From Gimesia maris (lineage in GTDB: Bacteria > Planctomycetota > Planctomycetia > Planctomycetales > Planctomycetaceae), in NCBI RefSeq assembly GCF_008298035.1, contig NZ_CP042910.1, forward strand, positions 1,942,001-2,006,000: 64,000 nt of DNA. The letters are read 5' to 3'. The notes beneath the pieces are model-generated. The model searched no databases. It saw only the letters and a program-made list of their open reading frames with translations, and was not told the DNA's origin. Position numbers and translations under genes: made by a program. This document shows positions 18,990 through 28,026 of this stretch, piece after piece (the first letter of the stretch is position 1; each line of letters opens with the position of its first letter).

Positions 18990-19958
18990 ATGAGATCGAA
19001 GAACGTCTCACACAAGCGAGGTTTTACATTAATTGAATTGCTGGTGGTGATTGCCATCATTGCGATTCTGATTGCTCTGTTACTTCCCGCTGTGCAACAG
19101 GCACGAGAAGCAGCTCGTCGCAGTACCTGTAAAAACAATCTGAAACAGATTGGTCTGGCATTACATAACTATCATGATTCACACCGTACTTTTCCTCCTG
19201 GCGCTGTCTGGTATGGTGTTGGTGTTGCTCCTGAAAATGGACGGGATGCACTCTGGGGAACCACTTGGGTTGTACAGGTTTTACCCTTCATGGATCAGGG
19301 TCCCTTGTATAATAACTACAATATGAGCTTGCCTGCCCGCAGTGCGAATTCTAATACTGGCTCCAGTGTTTTACGGGCCATCATCCCCAGTTTAAAGTGT
19401 CCCTCGCAGACAAAAGTGGACCGTAGCCGTTTGACTCAGGATCATGACGGGTTTTCAAGAATTACCTACGCCGCTGCTGTTGGATCAGGTTCTGCATTGA
19501 CCAGATCTGATCATAACAATACTCGTCGCGGAATGTTCAGCGCGGTGGGTCAATACGGCGCAAAAATTCGTGATGTCGAAGATGGAACTTCAAATACGAT
19601 TATGTTGGGGGAAATCGTGGTGGGGACAGCCACTTCAGATGATAAGGGAGCCTGGGGCTGGTGTACTGGAGCTTTGTTTGCCGGACGGAATTCTAACGGG
19701 ATCCTGACTCCGAATGCACAGGTTTATGATCGGACTCCGTATGCCTCAAATAATACTTCCGATAACGATTTCAACCGTCGAAATAATCCAGATGATACAA
19801 ATGCAGGTTCTGGTCAGGCAGCCCGCAGTTCTCATGTGGGAGGCGTGCACTTCACCATGGCTGATGGAGCGGTACGATTCATCTCCGAAAATGTGGATCA
19901 AACCACTTATCTCAACCTGTTGTCGATTGGTGATGGCAATGTGATTGGTGAATTTTAA
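18990..19958 (+). CDS. DUF1559 pseudopilin-like protein
   Basis: A 322-residue DUF1559 protein with the pseudopilin leader [19 protein letters not shown] at residues 9-27. The usual [18 protein letters not shown] and [16 protein letters not shown] core follow. The terminal H-X9-DG box ([20 protein letters not shown]) is near residue 282. It has its own long upstream region and ends 33 bp before a strong intrinsic terminator, so it is mainly monocistronic, with the downstream lipoprotein gene as a read-through partner. It is one of three DUF1559 proteins in the window. Confidence 0.93.
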   Translation: MRSKNVSHKRGFTLIELLVVIAIIAILIALLLPAVQQAREAARRSTCKNNLKQIGLALHNYHDSHRTFPPGAVWYGVGVAPENGRDALWGTTWVVQVLPFMDQGPLYNNYNMSLPARSANSNTGSSVLRAIIPSLKCPSQTKVDRSRLTQDHDGFSRITYAAAVGSGSALTRSDHNNTRRGMFSAVGQYGAKIRDVEDGTSNTIMLGEIVVGTATSDDKGAWGWCTGALFAGRNSNGILTPNAQVYDRTPYASNNTSDNDFNRRNNPDDTNAGSGQAARSSHVGGVHFTMADGAVRFISENVDQTTYLNLLSIGDGNVIGEF

Positions 19959-19991
19959 ACAATCTGTCTGATCCAGCCTGGCAGATAAACG

Positions 19992-20026
19992 ACAGCTCCA
20001 ATAGGGTCTATTGGAGCTGTTTTTTT
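19992..20026 (+). terminator. Rho-independent terminator after the DUF1559 gene
   Basis: Perfect 13-bp arms (19992-20004 and 20008-20020, starting ACAGCTCCAATAG) with a 3-base loop GGT are followed at once by a run of six T. It lies 33 bp past the DUF1559 stop and 27 bp before the lipoprotein ATG. It should therefore cut expression of the second gene or attenuate it. Confidence 0.9.
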
Positions 20027-20052
20027 AATCCCCGGATAAAAGGATTTTATAA

Positions 20053-20430
20053 ATGAAAAACAGTATTGAGAATTATAAGCAGCTGCTTTGCTGCATCGCA
20101 TTAATCATGATTACTTTTACAGCGACAGGTTGTGGTGGTCGTGAATCGTCGCCTCCACCTACTGAAACGGAAAAGAGCAAGGTTGCTCAAAAGTCGATTG
20201 ATGATTTTATCGCGGCAGCCAAAAAAAGTCCGAAGCAGGCAGCTCAGAATCTTTCGATTCTGATGGAGTCCCTGGAAGCGTATGCCAGCGAATACGAAGG
20301 TCCCTATATCGAATTGCGTGATGCGGCCAAAGAGCTGTTGTCTTTATATCAGAGTTCAGCTGCGAAAGATAAAATCGATGCACAACTGGAAGTGCTGCAG
20401 CAAAAAGCGAGTGCCCTGTCAGCTGGTTGA
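20053..20430 (+). CDS. Small lipoprotein of unknown function
   Basis: A 125-residue protein with a lipoprotein-like leader (TFTATGCGG, cysteine near residue 27). A charged, mainly helical body follows (KSKVAQKSIDDFIAAAKKS, then LEAYASEYEGPYIELRDAAK). An AGGA site lies upstream of the ATG. It follows the DUF1559 gene on the same strand, separated by an intrinsic terminator; small lipoproteins beside DUF1559 genes are common in planctomycetes. No family was recognised. Confidence 0.75.
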   Translation: MKNSIENYKQLLCCIALIMITFTATGCGGRESSPPPTETEKSKVAQKSIDDFIAAAKKSPKQAAQNLSILMESLEAYASEYEGPYIELRDAAKELLSLYQSSAAKDKIDAQLEVLQQKASALSAG

Positions 20431-20483
20431 AAGTGAGCCGGGTGATCGCGCGCACAGTTAACTTCGTGCGATCACCGATGTCA

Positions 20484-21353
20484 TCATTTCACGATCTTTA
20501 ATGATTTAATGCTGCCGTTTTTCGAAAAGTCCTGGCTGAATTCAAGCGCGACCTTTACTTTTACATCTTCATGGCCGGCTATAGTTACTGTGGGAGGCGT
20601 CATATAACCCGATCCTGCATTGGTGATCTGCAAGCCGGTCACCGTTCCTTCTTTGATGATGGCTTTTGCTGTGGCAGGTGTATGTTTCCAGAGGCCTCCG
20701 CGTTCAGGTTGATAGCGATAATAATTTGAAACGTTGTCCAGTCGATCGTTGGTGATACCGTATTTTCCAAGGGCTGCCATCAATACTTCTTTGTTGGCAC
20801 GCGCCCGGGCGGGAGAAGGATCACCGCCGCGTGCGGGTTTCACGTTACTGAATGCCTGACGAAAGACTTCGGGTTTGACGCCGAGTGCCGCGGCAATCAG
20901 AGCGACCGGGCGTCCGTGATCACGAGGATCTGTTTCGTACCCTCCTGTAAAAATAACCGTGTCAGCAGGAGTGTTTTTTGAGACTGCTTTCTGTTGCCTT
21001 TGTTCTGGCATTGGGTCTGCTCCGTGGCGAGGGGGGCGATTGGCTCCTGGTCGTCGGTGATGCTCCGCACCGGGGTGATGATCTCGCGGAGGATGTGGGG
21101 GGCGCGGCATTTCATCTCGTGTCAGCGTGCCACTCTGATCACGATCCAGTTTCTTGAGCACAGAGCCTGACTGTTCGATTTCCCTTGGGGAAATTTCGCC
21201 ATCCTGGTCGGTATCAAACAGAATCATATATGGATCAGGAGGGGGACCCTCCGGTCGCCGGCAGCCCCGATCTCCCTTATCACGTGGCGGATGAGAAGAG
21301 ACTCCAGTCGCAATTAATACGGCAACAGCTGCAAACGCAATCAGAAATTTCAT
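20484..21353 (-). CDS. Exported EF-hand protein
   Basis: The frame is open to 21419, but ATG 21353 has a GGGAG site and starts directly with a signal peptide (MKFLIAFAAVAVLIATG), so it is preferred (289 aa). Two adjacent EF-hand loops are present, DTDQDGEISPRE and DRDQSGTLTRDE, with canonical acidic positions, so calcium binding is likely. A His/Pro/Arg-rich linker follows (PPHPPRDHHPGAEHHRRPG), then a domain with GGYETDPRDHGRPVALIAAALG and a C-terminal beta-rich stretch (GSGYMTPPTVTIAGHED). It is monocistronic. The EF-hand plus HHRRPG-linker design is common in exported planctomycete proteins; the role is unknown. Confidence 0.85.
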   Translation of the reverse strand: MKFLIAFAAVAVLIATGVSSHPPRDKGDRGCRRPEGPPPDPYMILFDTDQDGEISPREIEQSGSVLKKLDRDQSGTLTRDEMPRPPHPPRDHHPGAEHHRRPGANRPPRHGADPMPEQRQQKAVSKNTPADTVIFTGGYETDPRDHGRPVALIAAALGVKPEVFRQAFSNVKPARGGDPSPARARANKEVLMAALGKYGITNDRLDNVSNYYRYQPERGGLWKHTPATAKAIIKEGTVTGLQITNAGSGYMTPPTVTIAGHEDVKVKVALEFSQDFSKNGSIKSLKIVK

Positions 21354-21545
21354 CAGAATCGATCTCCCTGCTGGGGGCCCTGTAAATTCGATGTATCCCT
21401 GTTCGTTGAATTTCATCATGTTTTAAGTGTCGCGGAACAGGATCCGTCAGGAACCCTAACGCACGCTTTCCAGGAGAACTACCACTTAATTCTCAAATTA
21501 TTGAGAATCCACTGGTTTTAACAGGTTTTCTGACCATACATCTGC

Positions 21546-24500
21546 TCACTCGCTTCCCTCCAGAGCGAACCACGCCTGCATTTGATACGAACAGTTACAC
21601 TGAGACGAACCATCGGGAACCAGCACCAGACCGCCGGCGGGGATCGCGTTGATGTAACAGCCCAGGCGGATGCCACCAAAGTTTTCGACGCCGGCTTTAC
21701 GGGTCAGATCCAAATAACCGAGTGTCGCCGAGCGAAAGACCATCATGTGTTTACTGGCGGAAATCTGTCCGCAGCCGTAGGAGCGGTCGAATTGGAAATC
21801 GATGGGTTTGCCGGTTTTTAAATTCCAGGCACCCCCCTGGGCATAGATCTTGTCGCCGTTGATGACAGGGTGCGACTGATACTCGGCTTTGATATCCCAG
21901 ATCCGCTTGCCGGTCTTCGCATCGATGGCCGCCATGCGCCCGCCAACTTCAGAGGGGAGCTGGAAAAAATTATGCCGGATTCCCTGATAAAACATCAGCA
22001 GGATCTCGTGGTCTTCGGAAAGCGCCAGCTGTGTCCCGAAAATTTCCTGATCGTCGTGCCAGAGATCCATGCCGGTCTTGGCCTGGAACGCTTTCAGTTT
22101 TCCTTTGCGCAACGCGTCTTCCGGAGACGGGGGATTGGGGCGGCCGTTCCGCCGTGCTTCTTTAATGTGGTCGGCTTTGGCAATCTCACGGTCGACCAGA
22201 TACACGCTGTTATTGCCAATCGTAATCGCGTTGTTGCGGATCGAATATTCCGGCTGATAGGTCCAGAGTAGAGTACCCGTATTTGCATCCATCGCAAAAA
22301 ACAGCACCGATTCATTTCGCAGCTTCAGTCCTTTGTAACGGGGGCTGGTATAATGCGCGTCGTTACTCACAGAGCCATATACCACGCCGTCATGATAACC
22401 GAGATACCCCCAGTTCTGATTCGGATCGTCGCGGCTGACGGGCGTGGACAGCTTCCGTACCAGTTTGCCGGTTTTCAAATTGATCTGGTGACAAACGTCG
22501 TCTTTGCTGACAAAGACATCATCGCCGCCCAGGCAAAAGTTGCTGCCGACTTCCGCGGTGCTGAGATCATGGTGAATGCCATTCATATCGGTGAGATTGT
22601 TTTTGAGTCTGTATTTCCAGAGCGTATGCCCGTTGTAAGCATCCAGCCCACATAAACCATGCAGACCGCCGACCACCATCACGCCCCGATTCACCAGCGG
22701 CGCGGGACCCTGACCGTGACGATTGGGAATCTGGAAATCCATGTCTCGATACCAGTACATTTTGAGCGGCCCTTTGACGATTTCATCATCCGAGTTCACG
22801 GTGTTTGTTGAATTTGAATACTGGTGCGTCCAACTTCCGGCCCCTTGCAGGTCGGCTTTGGTTTCCACCTGCATTTTCCTGACCGGTCCCCTGCAAAACT
22901 GACCGCCATAAGGACGCTGGATGCGTCGGGCTTCGCTTAAAAGTTGCGGGGTCATATCCCGGTAGAGTGAAGCAGAGCAGATCACCAGGTTCGCAAAGTG
23001 TTTGGAATAGGGAAGCTGCTCTGAATCAGCGACATGCACGACAACCCGTGAACCATATAAACCTGCATCATGTAGAAATTGACGCGCAGTAGCGGCATGT
23101 TCCGCGTCTTTCATGACGACATATATCTGGAAAGTCGAAATCCGGGCCAGCGCGGCTGCGAGGTACGCATCGTCCGCATTCAGATCGATGCAGATTCCGG
23201 ATTTGACATCGGTTTTGTCGCAGATTTCTTGTGCGGCAGTGGAATAAATCTGCCTGACGGAAAACGGCATCTCCCTGAAGGGACGTTTTCCAGTCTTCTT
23301 GTGATTGGGTTCAGCATTCGCAAAGCAGCTGATGACGCCCTGATCGGTGCTGACGACGAGGCAATCATCGGAGGCCGCCAGGCCGCGGACAGTCCCTTTG
23401 ATATCATGCGACCACCAGGAGTTGGCCTGCGCTTTATAATCGACGCCGGTCACTTTGTTGTGAGAGCCGCAGTACGCGTCGTTGCCGGCGATGATCAGAT
23501 CGGTGATTTCATAATCCAGCGGGATCAGGCGTTTTTCCTTGAGCTGTCTGACGGTAATCGGTTGCCCTTTCCGGTCGCGGGCAGTTGTGTCCGACCATTC
23601 GCTGTAAATCAGAGACTGACCGCTGCCTCGTAGAATTCCTTTCGGCGTGGCGACCATCGGGCCGGTTCCCGTTTGTTGTGTCAGGTTGCCGTTTGTCTGA
23701 TCGTAGAGACAACCGGCATTACAGAAAAACTGATCTGCCAGTACCACATCGGCACCGCCGCGCTGCTGATTTTTCTGCAGGTGATAATATTGAAACTTCC
23801 CGGTCGCCCGTTCGAAAGCCGCGGGAACTGCGCGTCCGGTGGGCATGAAAATCTGGTCTTCGCTGGCAGCCAGATAACCCTGAGAAGAGACGCCGCTTTT
23901 CGCACTCGCGCCGCCATGGGGTTGATTCATCAGCATTTGACCGGAATTCTGATTGTCCCAGATCACGTCGCCCGTTGCAGCATCGAGGGCATAAAGGTAA
24001 ACGCCATCCGAAGGCCAGACGCCTGCGGCGAAATAGACCTGATCGCCGACCACTGCCGGGCCGCCTCTTGCGGGCCAGTGTGAGATGAGCCGGTCGTTGC
24101 CCATGATGAATTTGCGTTGCGGTCCCCCCTGTTTTTTCCAGAGCAGGGAACCATCTTTGATGGCCAGCGCGTACAGACAGCCATCATCGCTGGCGACAAA
24201 CACGCGGTCTTTCCAGGCCGCCGGTGCAAAACGGATCGGCCCTTCGGTGAAGAATTTCCATTTCAGTTCTCCCGTTTTCAGATCCAGGGCATAAAGCTGG
24301 TCATCAGCCGAACTGCCGAACAGCACCGTCTGATCGACAATGATGGGCTGAAAAACTTCATCAAACTTGATGCGGGTGTGAGTCGGCCAGGCGGGAGCGG
24401 GAGCGTGTTTTGTCCGAAACGTCCACTGCAGTTCCATGCGGTTGGGCAGGGGGGCTTCGGTGTATCCACTGCGGGCAGCGTCTCCCCGAAATTGCGGCCA

Positions 24501-24569
24501 GTCTGCTGACGCAGGTGTTGAGAAAGCACAACTGATGATCAGGAATGCGAATGAAGACAGGAGTTTCAT
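21546..24569 (-). CDS. PQQ-type beta-propeller protein with a methyltransferase-like insert
   Basis: A 1007-residue exported protein (signal peptide about residues 1-22, ending TPASA). Blades of the PQQ/BamB-type propeller occupy about 23-425 and 590-1005, with repeats such as LYALDLKTGELKWKF, YALDAATGDVIWDN, LDAYNGHTLWKYRL and AIDAKTGKRIWDI. Between the halves, about 445-565 read like a Rossmann methyltransferase: GICIDLNADDAYLAAALAR (motif I region), EHAATARQFLHDAGL, then VADSEQLPYSKHFANLVICS. The glycine-rich motif I is degenerate, so catalysis is uncertain. No dedicated partner gene adjoins it. Electron transfer and outer-membrane scaffolding are both possible; neither is shown. Confidence 0.85.
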   Translation of the reverse strand: MKLLSSFAFLIISCAFSTPASADWPQFRGDAARSGYTEAPLPNRMELQWTFRTKHAPAPAWPTHTRIKFDEVFQPIIVDQTVLFGSSADDQLYALDLKTGELKWKFFTEGPIRFAPAAWKDRVFVASDDGCLYALAIKDGSLLWKKQGGPQRKFIMGNDRLISHWPARGGPAVVGDQVYFAAGVWPSDGVYLYALDAATGDVIWDNQNSGQMLMNQPHGGASAKSGVSSQGYLAASEDQIFMPTGRAVPAAFERATGKFQYYHLQKNQQRGGADVVLADQFFCNAGCLYDQTNGNLTQQTGTGPMVATPKGILRGSGQSLIYSEWSDTTARDRKGQPITVRQLKEKRLIPLDYEITDLIIAGNDAYCGSHNKVTGVDYKAQANSWWSHDIKGTVRGLAASDDCLVVSTDQGVISCFANAEPNHKKTGKRPFREMPFSVRQIYSTAAQEICDKTDVKSGICIDLNADDAYLAAALARISTFQIYVVMKDAEHAATARQFLHDAGLYGSRVVVHVADSEQLPYSKHFANLVICSASLYRDMTPQLLSEARRIQRPYGGQFCRGPVRKMQVETKADLQGAGSWTHQYSNSTNTVNSDDEIVKGPLKMYWYRDMDFQIPNRHGQGPAPLVNRGVMVVGGLHGLCGLDAYNGHTLWKYRLKNNLTDMNGIHHDLSTAEVGSNFCLGGDDVFVSKDDVCHQINLKTGKLVRKLSTPVSRDDPNQNWGYLGYHDGVVYGSVSNDAHYTSPRYKGLKLRNESVLFFAMDANTGTLLWTYQPEYSIRNNAITIGNNSVYLVDREIAKADHIKEARRNGRPNPPSPEDALRKGKLKAFQAKTGMDLWHDDQEIFGTQLALSEDHEILLMFYQGIRHNFFQLPSEVGGRMAAIDAKTGKRIWDIKAEYQSHPVINGDKIYAQGGAWNLKTGKPIDFQFDRSYGCGQISASKHMMVFRSATLGYLDLTRKAGVENFGGIRLGCYINAIPAGGLVLVPDGSSQCNCSYQMQAWFALEGSE

Positions 24570-24790
24570 GGAGCGCCTCGGAAGGTCAGTTTTTTCGGAC
24601 AGGAATACGAATCAGAATTTGTTGATCTGTTATGTTAATCCATGTATGCGGGCTTGTCACCGATAACAGTCAAAAAACAGCTGTTGGAAGTTCATCCCCC
24701 CTCACTGCCAATAGCCCAACGGCCCTGATGTGCAGGGAAAAACGCCCACACAAAGTTCGGCATAATACCTGCGCATCACATACTCACTTT

Positions 24791-25060
24791 TTAGAAAGGA
24801 CTCCAAAACGACCCACCCGGCATCACGCTGCGCGCGGGCAATAAAGGGTCATCACTCACATCACCATTCGACTGTAGAACTGAATATTCCACATTGGTAG
24901 CGACACATTTCCGCACTCCCGCTGCATAAAATGAACTTGACCCCGCCACGCCGCCGGCGATAAGCGTTGTTTTGGGTCGCGCGCGTGCCCAGTTTACAGT
25001 GCACTGAAACACGGGCCACTTGTTCGCAGTCATCACTATAAAACAGCCCCTTTTTTCCAG
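24791..25060 (-). other. Doubtful small ORF or gene remnant
   Basis: A minus-strand frame open from 25312 to 24791. Only the C-terminal third (from an internal ATG near 25036, about 80 codons) reads like protein: GGVAGSSSFYAAGVRKC, then NGDVSDDPLLPARSVMPGG. The N-terminal part is Arg/Cys-rich and looks non-coding. It could be a small planctomycete-specific protein or a decayed gene end in the repeat region. No family was recognised. Confidence 0.2.
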
Positions 25061-25686
25061 ATAAGCAGTTCGCAGAACAGCACCTGTTCCGAATGTATGC
25101 CTGCGGGTCGCCACACTTCGCAGTCTTTCACCCCGGAACCGCCACTGCTCACACCAGCATCGTCCCTGTATCAACGCAGATCGCCACCCGATTCGGTTCA
25201 TCCCCCCTTGACGCCCCCGCGCCTCTACAGAAAATAGTTCACCATGCAACGGTATCACAGTCACCAGACACCCCGGATAGAAAAGCAGATTGAACACTAC
25301 AACAACGAACATAACTCAACGTCCTCTCATGCCGGTGGCACAGCTCGCTTGCCTGACGCTGCCCGAAAAACCAGTTCCCGCTCCTGATGCAGGGGTAAGC
25401 CCGAATATAATTCGGGCCGAGCGCAGCGAGCAGGAGGTCGCAGCTACCACGCACCACCCGGAACCGGGATTCCTATATCCATTCGGCACAGCCTCACAAG
25501 CCAGATCGTGGCTCACGGTTCCCTGACGTGATTCACCACAAATTATAAAGATCGGCTCCCACCCCCCGCAGATGAAAATCCTGCACCACTGGAAGTTCAA
25601 AAGGTGTCATTACTATTCACCGTAGAACATTCCAGATTAGCCGCAGAGCGTTAGCTCCGGTTGTCTCCCGATCTGCAGAAACCGCG

Positions 25687-25694
25687 GCTAACGC
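25687..25694. repeat. IS4 target-site duplication, left copy
   Basis: The 8-bp sequence GCTAACGC directly precedes the left end of the IS and is repeated at 27184-27191. The intact sister unit at 27476 shows a single uninterrupted copy at this spot, which confirms it as a target duplication. Confidence 0.9.
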
Positions 25695-27183
25695 CTAATG
25701 GCACTTACTTTAAATTAAGCTGGTTACCCCAGCCGTTTGGCATGGGATTTGCGCAGGATTCTATTCTTGAAAATAGACTGCCAATTTGCCAGGAGTAATC
25801 ACGCTGTGAAACAATCACCGGAACAGATTCTTGAATTCGATCGTGCCTTCGAACAACTTAAAGATTTGGTGGACTTACGCCAAGCCGATCAGCTGCATCC
25901 CAGGCGACCCAATGCAATCTATACCGCCTGTGTTGTGCTGTGGATGCTGATTTTTCAACGCCTCAAACCAGATGCCTCACTCGAAGCGGCGGTGAAGCAT
26001 CTGATTGAAAATCAACCTGACTACCTTCCTGAAAACAAACGATTAAGCCAGGGTACACTCTCGTCCAACAGTGCAGCATACAGCCGGGCTCGCAGCGAAC
26101 TGCCGTTGGATGTTGTGAAATGGTTTTCCAATGAAATCACTCGTGCCATCGTCGGGCAATCTGAAACCCTGCTGGACGGTCGTCAAATATTTTTACTCGA
26201 TGGAACCACGATCACATTAGCACCGGAAAAAGAATTACAAACGAAATTTCCGCCCGCCTCAAATCAGCACGGTGAAAGTGTCTGGCCTGTTGTCAATCTG
26301 ACCGTTTTTCACGAACTCAGTAGTGGATGTGCCTTGCTGCCACAGCTGGGGGCCATGTATGGACCTGAAGCGGTTTCCGAAACGGAACTTGCCCGAAATG
26401 GCATGCACTGCCTGCCAGACGAATCGATCATCATGGCTGATGCAGGATTTGGGATCTTTGGCGTTGCTTACCAGGCACAACTCCTGGGGCATGATTTTTT
26501 TCTACGCATGAAGAAGTTAAACTTTGAGTCACTTCGAGCCAAAGCAAAACTCGTATCGCAAAGCCCAAAACATAAGACCTACCAACACCAGTGGACTCCG
26601 ACCCCCAAAAACCGTAAAACACAACCCGGGCTCCCCAGGGACGCTTCGCTGGCTGTTGTTTTGCACGAAATCATCGTCAATGAAACCTTGACGCTGTATT
26701 GCGTTACCAGCCTGCCGCAAGACGCTGCCACCCTGGGCAACCTCTACAATCAAAGGGTCAATGTCGAAGTTGATATTCGTAACTTGAAGGTCGTATTGGA
26801 CACCGAGAACATTCGCGCCAAGAAGGTAGACACGTTTTTGAAAGAGCTGTATACGTCAGTGGTCGCCTACAATTTAGTTGGTCAATTCCGCAGACAGGCG
26901 GCTGAACTGAATCAGGTTGCTCCGCGGCGGATGAGCTTTAAGCGAACCTGGACAACATTCCAAACGTTCCTGTTGAAGCACCTGCACACTGAGCCAGAAT
27001 CATGGCGTGAATCCTTCGAGCGAGCACTGTTCTACGCGACCAAAGATAAACTACCCAATCGCGCTGCCAGCCGAAGCGTAAAAAGAGAATGCTACGCCAA
27101 ACGTTCAAAGAGAGACCATTTCGAAAAAAGAAAAAAGCCCCCAGAGAAATTGAAACACACTGATCTAAAGTAAGTGCCATTAG
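25695..27183 (+). mobile_element. IS4-family insertion sequence, 1489 bp, apparently intact
   Basis: Both ends carry a perfect 18-bp terminal inverted repeat (CTAATGGCACTTACTTTA at the left, its reverse complement at the right). The element is flanked by the 8-bp direct repeat GCTAACGC and contains one transposase gene filling nearly all of it. It sits inside the first tandem 341-bp unit. Perfect ends, intact duplication and an open transposase suggest recent insertion. Confidence 0.92.
25806..27173 (+). CDS. IS4-family DDE transposase
   Basis: A 455-residue transposase from GTG 25806, which has CAGGAG about 10 bp upstream; the frame is open from TTG 25737. The catalytic acidic residues are in FLLDGTTITLA, IIMADAGFGIFG and the IS4 signature LYNQRVNVEVDIRNLK, which fits Y-(2)-R-(3)-E-(6)-K exactly. 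The C-terminal NIRAKKVDTFLKELYTSVVAYNLVGQ segment is also typical. A basic tail (KREC, KRSKRDHFEKRKK) ends the protein. All expected residues are present, so the enzyme could be active. Confidence 0.93.
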   Translation: MKQSPEQILEFDRAFEQLKDLVDLRQADQLHPRRPNAIYTACVVLWMLIFQRLKPDASLEAAVKHLIENQPDYLPENKRLSQGTLSSNSAAYSRARSELPLDVVKWFSNEITRAIVGQSETLLDGRQIFLLDGTTITLAPEKELQTKFPPASNQHGESVWPVVNLTVFHELSSGCALLPQLGAMYGPEAVSETELARNGMHCLPDESIIMADAGFGIFGVAYQAQLLGHDFFLRMKKLNFESLRAKAKLVSQSPKHKTYQHQWTPTPKNRKTQPGLPRDASLAVVLHEIIVNETLTLYCVTSLPQDAATLGNLYNQRVNVEVDIRNLKVVLDTENIRAKKVDTFLKELYTSVVAYNLVGQFRRQAAELNQVAPRRMSFKRTWTTFQTFLLKHLHTEPESWRESFERALFYATKDKLPNRAASRSVKRECYAKRSKRDHFEKRKKPPEKLKHTDLK

Positions 27184-27191
27184 GCTAACGC
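27184..27191. repeat. IS4 target-site duplication, right copy
   Basis: GCTAACGC immediately follows the right inverted repeat and matches 25687-25694 exactly. Confidence 0.9.
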
Positions 27192-27475
27192 CGTACGGCT
27201 CATGTGAAAGAAAGGGTGCCCCCGGATGCAATCCGGGGTTGTCGCAGACAACAGGAAACTGTCAGTGAAATCGTACAAGCAGTTTCCAGATCACCAACCT
27301 GCCCAGCCATAGGAACGGAACCCACGTGTCCGTCTGACACGGTTCGCACCAGTATCACACCACAACGAGAACCGATGAACCTCTCGAAATCGATTTTTCT
27401 ACCACGAAAAGACACGAAACCACACGAAAGTAAAGATGGGTAGTGGCTATAAAAATAAACCATAAAGCGTTCCCC

Positions 27476-27816
27476 ATTAGCCGCAGAGCGTTAGCTCCGG
27501 TTGTCTCCCGATCTGCAGTAACCGCGGCTAACGCCGTACGGCTCATGCGAAAGAAAGGGTAGCCCCGGATGCAATCCGGGGTTGTCGCAGACAACAGGAA
27601 ACTGTCAGTGAAATCGTACAATTCAGAACAACGTATCCCACCTGTTCATCATACAGCGCCCCATGTGTCCGCCTGCCTGGTGAGTATCGCCCTGGTATCA
27701 CACACAATGGGAACAGCATGAAACATCTCAATCAGATTTTTCTACCACGAAAAACACGAAACCACACGAAAATAAAAGTGGGTGGTGGCTATAAAAATAA
27801 ACCATAAAGCGTTCCC
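27476..27816. repeat. Tandem ~341-bp unit 2 (intact)
   Basis: An uninterrupted unit starting ATTAGCCGCAGAGCGTTAGC. It continues through GCGGCTAACGCCGTACGGC, the palindromic CCCCGGATGCAATCCGGGG, and CAACAGGAAACTGTCAGTG. A variable middle follows, then TACCACGAAAAACACGAAA and a GTTCCCC end. It serves as the pre-insertion reference for the IS4 target site. The short frames in it are shadows. Confidence 0.8.
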
Positions 27817-28020
27817 CATTGGCCGCAGAGCGTCAGCTCCGGTTGTCCCCCGATCTGCAGAAACTGCGTCTCACGCTGTACGGCTCATGTGAAAGAAAGG
27901 GTGCCCCCGGATGCAATCCGGAGCGAGCAGGAGGTCGCAACTGTTACGTTCAATCCAAAGCAGGGCAGCAACTATACTCGGCACGGCCAGACGAAATCAC
28001 AGAAACCGCGGCTAGCTGAA
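27817..28020. repeat. Tandem ~341-bp unit 3 (truncated and diverged)
   Basis: This unit begins ATTGGCCGCAGAGCGTCAGC and shares the first half of units 1-2, with several substitutions. After GGATGCAATCCGGAGCGAGC it jumps into the dispersed-repeat segment (GAGCAGGAGGTCGCAACTG). It ends with ACCGCGGCTAGCTG, just left of the IS110-type remnant. No gene is seen here. Confidence 0.65.
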
Positions 28021-28026
28021 TAAAAG

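Larger units (their letters stand above)
24570..25694. other. Repeat-bearing intergenic region left of the IS4 element
   Basis: About 1.1 kb without a convincing gene. It holds a reverse-oriented fragment of the dispersed palindromic repeat (25393-25446, with GCCCGAATATAATTCGGGC) and the first half of the tandem 341-bp unit (from 25636). It also holds one minus-strand open frame, annotated separately as doubtful. The base composition is patchy, as expected for mobile-element debris. Confidence 0.6.
25636..27475. repeat. Tandem ~341-bp unit 1 (split by the IS4 element)
   Basis: This is the first of three tandem units. It begins ATTAGCCGCAGAGCGTTAGC (25636) and is cut at 25694 by the IS4 insertion. 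It resumes at 27184 (GCTAACGCCGTACGGCTCATG), runs through the palindromic CCCCGGATGCAATCCGGGG and ends with TACCACGAAAAGACACGAAA plus a GTTCCCC tail. With the IS removed and one copy of the 8-bp duplication counted, the unit is about 343 bp. Confidence 0.8.

Noticed and set aside
25636-28020. CRISPR-like array
   Set aside because: The repeats are ~341-bp tandem units and small palindromes, not short direct repeats with uniform unique spacers, and no cas gene is present.
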